From contig OZ024935.1 of assembly GCA_964017235.1 (NCBI GenBank), positions 8,804,001 to 8,868,000 of the forward strand: a stretch of DNA of 64,000 nt, given 5' to 3'. The stretch is from Sabellastarte sp. h YS-2021 (taxonomy: Eukaryota > Annelida > Polychaeta > Sabellida > Sabellidae). This document shows positions 58,474-64,000 of this stretch, piece by piece. Both the position numbers and the translations under genes were made by a program. A model generated the notes under the pieces. That model saw nothing but the letters and a program-made list of their open reading frames with translations, was not told the origin of the DNA and did no database searches. Each line of letters opens with the position of its first letter. The stretch's first letter is position 1.

Positions 58474-59945
58474 GTTTGGCTATGCTCATTTGACCTTGAA
58501 TGAGAGGCCCAAGGTCAAATCCGTCCACACCAGAAGATTCCCAGCACATGATTTCCTACATGTTGGTTTCACATCCCAAACCTCTAGGACTAATAATAAT
58601 CGAGTTATCGAACTTTTAAGTTTGGCTATGCTCGTTTGACCTTGAAGGAGAGGCCCAAGGTCAAATCGGACAACACCAAAAGATTCCCAGCCCATGATTT
58701 CCTATATGTTTGTATACCATCCAAAACCTCTAGGACCAATAATAAGCGAGTTATAAGCACTTTTCAGTTTGGCTATGCTCATTTGACCTTGAATGAGAGG
58801 CCCAAGGTCAAATGCGACCACACCAGAAGATTCCCAGCACATGATTCCCTATATGTTGGTATACCATCCCAATCCTCTAGGACAAATAATAAGCGAGTTA
58901 TAAGCACTTTTAAGTTTGGCTATCCTCGTTTGACCTTGAAGAAGAGGCCCAAGGTCAAATCCGACCACACCAAAAGATTCCCAGCCCATGATTTCCTATA
59001 TGTTGGTATACCATCACAAACCTCTAGAACCAATAATAAGCGAGTTATAAGCACTTTTAAGTTTGGCTATACTCGTTTGACCTTGAAGGAGGGGCCCAAG
59101 GTCAAATCCGACCACATCAGAAGATTCCCAGCACATGATTTACTGTATGTTGGTATACCATCCCAAACCTCTAGGACCAATAATAAGTGAGTTATAAGCA
59201 CTTTTAAGTTTGGCTATGCTCGTTTCACCTTGAAGAAGAGGCCCAAGGTCAAATCCGACCACACCAAAAGATTCCCAGCCCATGACTTCCTATATGTTGG
59301 TATACCATCCCAAAGCTCTAGGACCAATAATGAGCAAGTTATAAGCACTTTTAAGTTTGGCTATACTCATTTGACCTTGAAAGAGAGGCCCAAGGTCAAA
59401 TCTGACCACACCAAAAGATTCCCAGCCCATGGTTTGCTATATGTTGGTATACCATCCCAAACCTCTAGGACCAATAATGAGCGAGTTATAAGCACTTTAA
59501 ACTTTGCCTATCCTCGTTTGACCTTGAAGGAGGGGCCCAAGGTCAAATGCGACCACACCAGAAGATTCCCAGCCCTTGATTTCCTACATGTTGGTATACC
59601 ATCCCAAACCTCTAGGACCAATAATAAGCGAGTTATAAACACTTTTAAGTTTGGCTATGCTTGTTTGACCTTGAAGAAGAGGCCCAAGGTCAAATCTGAC
59701 CACACCAAAAGATTCCTAGCCCATGATTTCCTATAGGTTGGTTTACCATCCCAAACCTCTAGGACCAATAATAAGCGAGTTATAAGCACTTTTATGTTTC
59801 GTTATGCTCGTTTGACCTAGAAGGAGGGGCCCAAGGTCAAATCCGACCACACCAGAAGATTCCCAGCCCATGATTTCCTACATGTTGGTATACCATCCCA
59901 AACCTCTAGGACCAATAATAAGCGAGTTATAAGCACTTTTAAAGG
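58474..59945. repeat. 147-bp satellite, ten units
   Basis: GTTTGGCTAT (or variant) at 58474, 58620, 58767, 58914, 59061, 59208, 59355, 59502, 59649 and 59796: spacing 146 once, then 147 eight times. Each unit has TTTGACCTTGAAG...GCCCAAGGTCAAA, ACCACACCAGAAGATTCCCAG, ATTTCCTATATGTTGG, CCAAACCTCTAGGACCAAT and AATAAGCGAGTTATAAGCAC. Since 147 is 49 codons, one frame stays open over long stretches. I reject the apparent 184- and 168-residue proteins as genes. Confidence 0.97.
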
Positions 59946-61352
59946 TCATAGGAAGTATTTTCAAATCATTCATTAGTGATTACATATACATATGTAAGTT
60001 CAATTTCTGTGAAAAAAAGATGCGTCTGGACAAGGTTACATGGTATATTCAATCACTTTCTGGCTGTTTTTTCAAGATTTTTACAACTGTCGCCATTATT
60101 TTTCACTCGACAACTCCCGTAGAAAATACTAGCCTTGACGTCACAGGTTCATGACAATGTAAACAAACTATTATTTCCGTAAGCCTTTTAATACATACAT
60201 ATATATTTAAAAGATTGCATAATGTGTTTTTATGAAGTTTATTTGTTTATAAGACATCAGTCTGCCACAGTAAATTTTTGAAATAGCCTTCAGAACATCT
60301 TTTATTTTTGTTCTCAAATAAAAAATATTTAGAGAGGTATTAAGCAAGTTGCATAAAAATCACCAAACAATGCAGTCAACCAGGTTCAACTCTGAGATGA
60401 ATTTTGATAGTTATTTTTTTCAATTTTGAAAACACTATTGCCAGGAGATGAAATAAATACAACATAAATGTCTTTAGAACTGGGCCTCAAGCAAGGATAA
60501 ATCATATATGTTCTCCAAATTAGTTTCCCATCAAAACTGTAAACAATACTGCTTTCATAGTATACATAATGCGTCTAGCCATCTAGTGTTGATTACAGTT
60601 CCCCTAAACACATATCCTTTTTTTTGGTCTCAACAAAGGCTTAAATTGAGAATAAAATGTCACCAACTAATTTCCAAAACTTTAAATTATCCAAACTTAA
60701 GGCCAAGAAATACTGAACTAATATCTTAAGGAAAACTCATATACTGAATTATTTCATAAACTGATAATGTAAAAGTTAGAACTTCAAACATGATTCTTTC
60801 AGAATAAATTCAATAAATTTGACTACAACAGCATGCTTTTATAAATTATTGATGCAAATGAAAACAAATTGTGTATTTTGATTTCACTTTACAGCATGCC
60901 TTTTCTTGATAGAAATGCCGGTGATTAAACTATTATTTAAGGCAAAAAAACAGTATCCAGTAAGTTCAAATGACCACTTTTGAATTTATCAAGAGATTCT
61001 TAGTTTTGTGTAAATTTATCTAACTTGAAAGGATACTTTCTCATCACAGTTTAAAAACCTGGAAAAAAATGATGGAAGGAGGCAAAATCTCATACATATG
61101 TTTACGCTTTCTGCATTCCAAGACAAGCCTACTTACAGTATATCTGTGTTTGTTAGAACTGTCAGTGATTAAAAGTTAGGTAAAACTTGAGAAAAAAACA
61201 GCATCTAGAAAAAATAGAGGCTAGTCAGCTTTTTTGGCAAAGGAAAATGTTATCTTCCTTCAGTTTGGAAATATATACACTATATCTCCAACTACACGGA
61301 ACTTCATTATGAACCTGTGACGTCATCAATCATCTACTACGAGAAAAGCAAT
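59942..61352. mobile_element. part of a possible inverted-repeat element following the satellite
   Basis: Begins AAAGGTCATAGGAAGTATTTT and has TTGACGTCACAGGTTCATGACA at about 60135-60156, mirrored by ATTATGAACCTGTGACGTCATC at about 61305-61326. The right inverted end would need about 150 more bases and is cut by the duplication junction at 61352/61353. Confidence 0.5.
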
Positions 61353-61430
61353 ATGTTTATTTTGTCTTCAACAGTTAATTATCACTTTATTGTAACACTG
61401 TATTAGTGATAATAATTCAGTTGATTTCAA

Positions 61431-61673
61431 GAGGGGGCTCGGTGGTGTAGCGGTTAGAGTTCTTGCCTCCAACCTCTGAGGCCGCCAGTTCGAATCTCAG
61501 GCCGGGCGTTTCATGTTGGAAAGTTGGTAGTTACTTGCCAATGCCCGGTGGTTTACAAAAAAAAACCCCAAAACAGTGGTTTACAGTGCAGTATGCACTG
61601 GTTTCCTCCACCTGTAAAATACCCATCGCAATATGACGCTGGCTGTTGAACGCAATGTAAAACAACAAATAAA
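61431..61673 (+). mobile_element. tRNA-derived SINE, family B (duplicated copy of copy 3)
   Basis: Same insertion as at 57870 carried along by the tandem duplication, with the same flanking TCAGTTGATTTCAA (61417-61430 and 61674-61687). Not an independent transposition. Confidence 0.94.
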
Positions 61674-62034
61674 TCAGTTGATTTCAACAGAATTTAAAAG
61701 TATACTGTTTAAAGTTTTTGTATTTTTAAAAATTTTTCCCAGTTTGGAGCAAATCATGAATGTGGCTAAGATGAGAGTATGAATTAGGTATTAACTAGAC
61801 AAAAGTTTTTGTACACAAAAACAAAGTGTCCCTACAGCTTTTAAGTTTTATAAGAAATGCTAAAGGACCAATGTGAAGAGGTAAATGTTATTGGTGAAGA
61901 GAAATTCTCCTGAAAGGACCATGTTAGGGTCACAAGAGTGATCTTAAAACGAAAAAAGCAATCAGTGCCTGTGAACAGGTTCTGTATCAGCTGACTGTGT
62001 CTTTTAAGCTGCAAAGTAGAAGAAGCATGTTTAG

Positions 62035-63209
62035 GTTTGGCTATGCTCATTTGACCTTGAATGAGAGGCCCAAGGTCAAATCCGTCCACACCAGAAGATT
62101 CCCAGCACATGATTTCCTACATGTTGGTTTCACATCCCAAACCTCTAGGACTAATAATAATCGAGTTATCGAACTTTTAAGTTTGGCTATGCTCGTTTGA
62201 CCTTGAAGGAGAGGCCCAAGGTCAAATCGGACAACACCAAAAGATTCCCAGCCCATGATTTCCTATATGTTTGTATACCATCCAAAACCTCTAGGACCAA
62301 TAATAAGCGAGTTATAAGCACTTTTCAGTTTGGCTATGCTCATTTGACCTTGAATGAGAGGCCCAAGGTCAAATGCGACCACACCAGAAGATTCCCAGCA
62401 CATGATTCCCTATATGTTGGTATACCATCCCAATCCTCTAGGACAAATAATAAGCGAGTTATAAGCACTTTTAAGTTTGGCTATCCTCGTTTGACCTTGA
62501 AGAAGAGGCCCAAGGTCAAATCCGACCACACCAAAAGATTCCCAGCCCATGATTTCCTATATGTTGGTATACCATCACAAACCTCTAGAACCAATAATGA
62601 GCAAGTTATAAGCACTTTTAAGTTTGGCTATACTCATTTGACCTTGAAAGAGAGGCCCAAGGTCAAATCTGACCACACCAAAAGATTCCCAGCCCATGGT
62701 TTGCTATATGTTGGTATACCATCCCAAACCTCTAGGACCAATAATGAGCGAGTTATAAGCACTTTAAACTTTGCCTATCCTCGTTTGACCTTGAAGGAGG
62801 GGCCCAAGGTCAAATGCGACCACACCAGAAGATTCCCAGCCCTTGATTTCCTACATGTTGGTATACCATCCCAAACCTCTAGGACCAATAATAAGCGAGT
62901 TATAAACACTTTTAAGTTTGGCTATGCTTGTTTGACCTTGAAGAAGAGGCCCAAGGTCAAATCTGACCACACCAAAAGATTCCTAGCCCATGATTTCCTA
63001 TAGGTTGGTTTACCATCCCAAACCTCTAGGACCAATAATAAGCGAGTTATAAGCACTTTTATGTTTCGTTATGCTCGTTTGACCTAGAAGGAGGGGCCCA
63101 AGGTCAAATCCGACCACACCAGAAGATTCCCAGCCCATGATTTCCTACATGTTGGTATACCATCCCAAACCTCTAGGACCAATAATAAGCGAGTTATAAG
63201 CACTTTTAA
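62035..63209. repeat. 147-bp satellite, eight units (second copy)
   Basis: Same units as in copy 1 with two internal units removed (after the fourth unit), giving a hybrid unit and a 268-codon open frame that is an artefact of the 49-codon period. Confidence 0.96.
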
Positions 63210-64000
63210 AGGTCATAGGAAGTATTTTCAAATCATTCATTAGTGATTACATGTACATATGTAAGTTCAATTTCTGTGAAAAAAAGATGCGTCTGGACAA
63301 GGTTACATGGTATATTCAATCACTTTCTGGCTGTTTTTTCAAGATTTTTACAACTGTCGCCATTATTTTTCACTCGACAACTCCCGTAGAAAATACTAGC
63401 CTTGACGTCACAGGTTCATGACAATGTAAACAAACTATTATTTCCGTAAGCCTTTTAATACATACATATATATTTAAAAGATTGCATAATGTGTTTTTAT
63501 GAAGTTTATTTGTTTATAAGACATCAGTCTGCCACAGTAAATTTTTGAAATAGCCTTCAGAACATCTTTTATTTTTGTTCTCAAATAAAAAATATTTAGA
63601 GAGGTATTAAGCAAGTTGCATAAAAATCACCAAACAATGCAGTCAACCAGGTTCAACTCTGAGATGAATTTTGATAGTTATTTTTTTCAATTTTGAAAAC
63701 ACTATTGCCAGGAGATGAAATAAATACAACATAAATGTCTTTAGAACTGGGCCTCAAGCAAGGATAAATCATATATGTTCTCCAAATTAGTTTCCCATCA
63801 AAACTGTAAACAATACTGCTTTCATAGTATACATAATGCGTCTAGCCATCTAGTGTTGATTACAGTTCCCCTAAACACATATCCTTTTTTTTGGTCTCAA
63901 CAAAGGCTTAAATTGAGAATAAAATGTCACCAACTAATTTCCAAAACTTTAAATTATCCAAACTTAAGGCCAAGAAATACTGAACTAATATCTTAAGGAA

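Larger units (their letters stand above)
57792..61352. repeat. segmental tandem duplication, copy 1 (3561 bp)
   Basis: Starts ATGTTTATTTTGTCTTCAACAG at 57792 and recurs from 61353 with offset 3561 up to the satellite and 3267 after it. Contains a SINE, ten satellite units and about 1.4 kb of flank. A few single-base differences only, so recent. Confidence 0.95.
61353..64000. repeat. segmental tandem duplication, copy 2 (runs past window end)
   Basis: Repeats 57792-60733 in direct orientation. It lacks two satellite units (294 bp). The window ends inside this copy. Confidence 0.95.

Noticed and set aside
58636-59736. Long plus-strand open frames of 184, 168 and (second copy) 268 codons with a 49-residue repeat
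   Set aside because: They follow the 147-bp satellite exactly. The period is divisible by three, so open frame persists by arithmetic. No start context, domain or splice support.

Overview
This is eukaryotic nuclear DNA: AT-rich, intron-dense and full of interspersed repeats. A mollusc, most likely a bivalve, is my best guess. That rests on the style of the repeats (tRNA-derived SINEs ending in AAATAAATAAA, blocks of 140-170 bp tandem repeats, foldback elements, CR1/L2-like LINEs) and is inference, not proof.

The only host gene I can support is one very large minus-strand gene running from beyond the right-hand part of the window towards coordinate 1. I joined 30 coding exons by hand between 57506 and 105. 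Every junction is GT-AG and the reading phase is consistent through all 30 (about 1830 codons). Domain order is seven RRM-like modules (57.5-43.2 kb), KH-like segments (42.1-37.1 kb), then three macro domains (36.2-18.7 kb, 18.3-11.3 kb and 10.5-0.6 kb). This is the architecture of PARP14-type poly/mono-ADP-ribosyltransferases. The 5' end lies outside the window. A WWE or ART catalytic region, if present, would lie left of coordinate 1, or the protein may end at a TAA at 105-107.

The introns carry the rest. The macro-1 intron 18828-27214 holds a very young LTR retrotransposon on the plus strand (19313-25019, near-identical LTRs, 5-bp target duplication GTGGC). Its single open frame encodes Gag, protease and integrase but no reverse transcriptase or RNase H. 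The next intron (27799-35996) holds a broken CR1/L2-like LINE and a SINE, possibly inside an older inverted-repeat element. Seven SINE sites (eight copies, because one is duplicated) of two tRNA-derived families are dispersed, all with recognisable target-site duplications.

Tandem arrays occur at 1.5-2.4, 7.0-9.0, 15.0-15.9, 44.2-47.0 and 58.5-63.2 kb. The last is a 147-bp satellite inside a recent 3.56-kb direct tandem duplication (57792-61352 and 61353 to beyond 64000); the two copies differ by exactly two satellite units. Long open frames in this array are by-products of a repeat length divisible by three, not genes.
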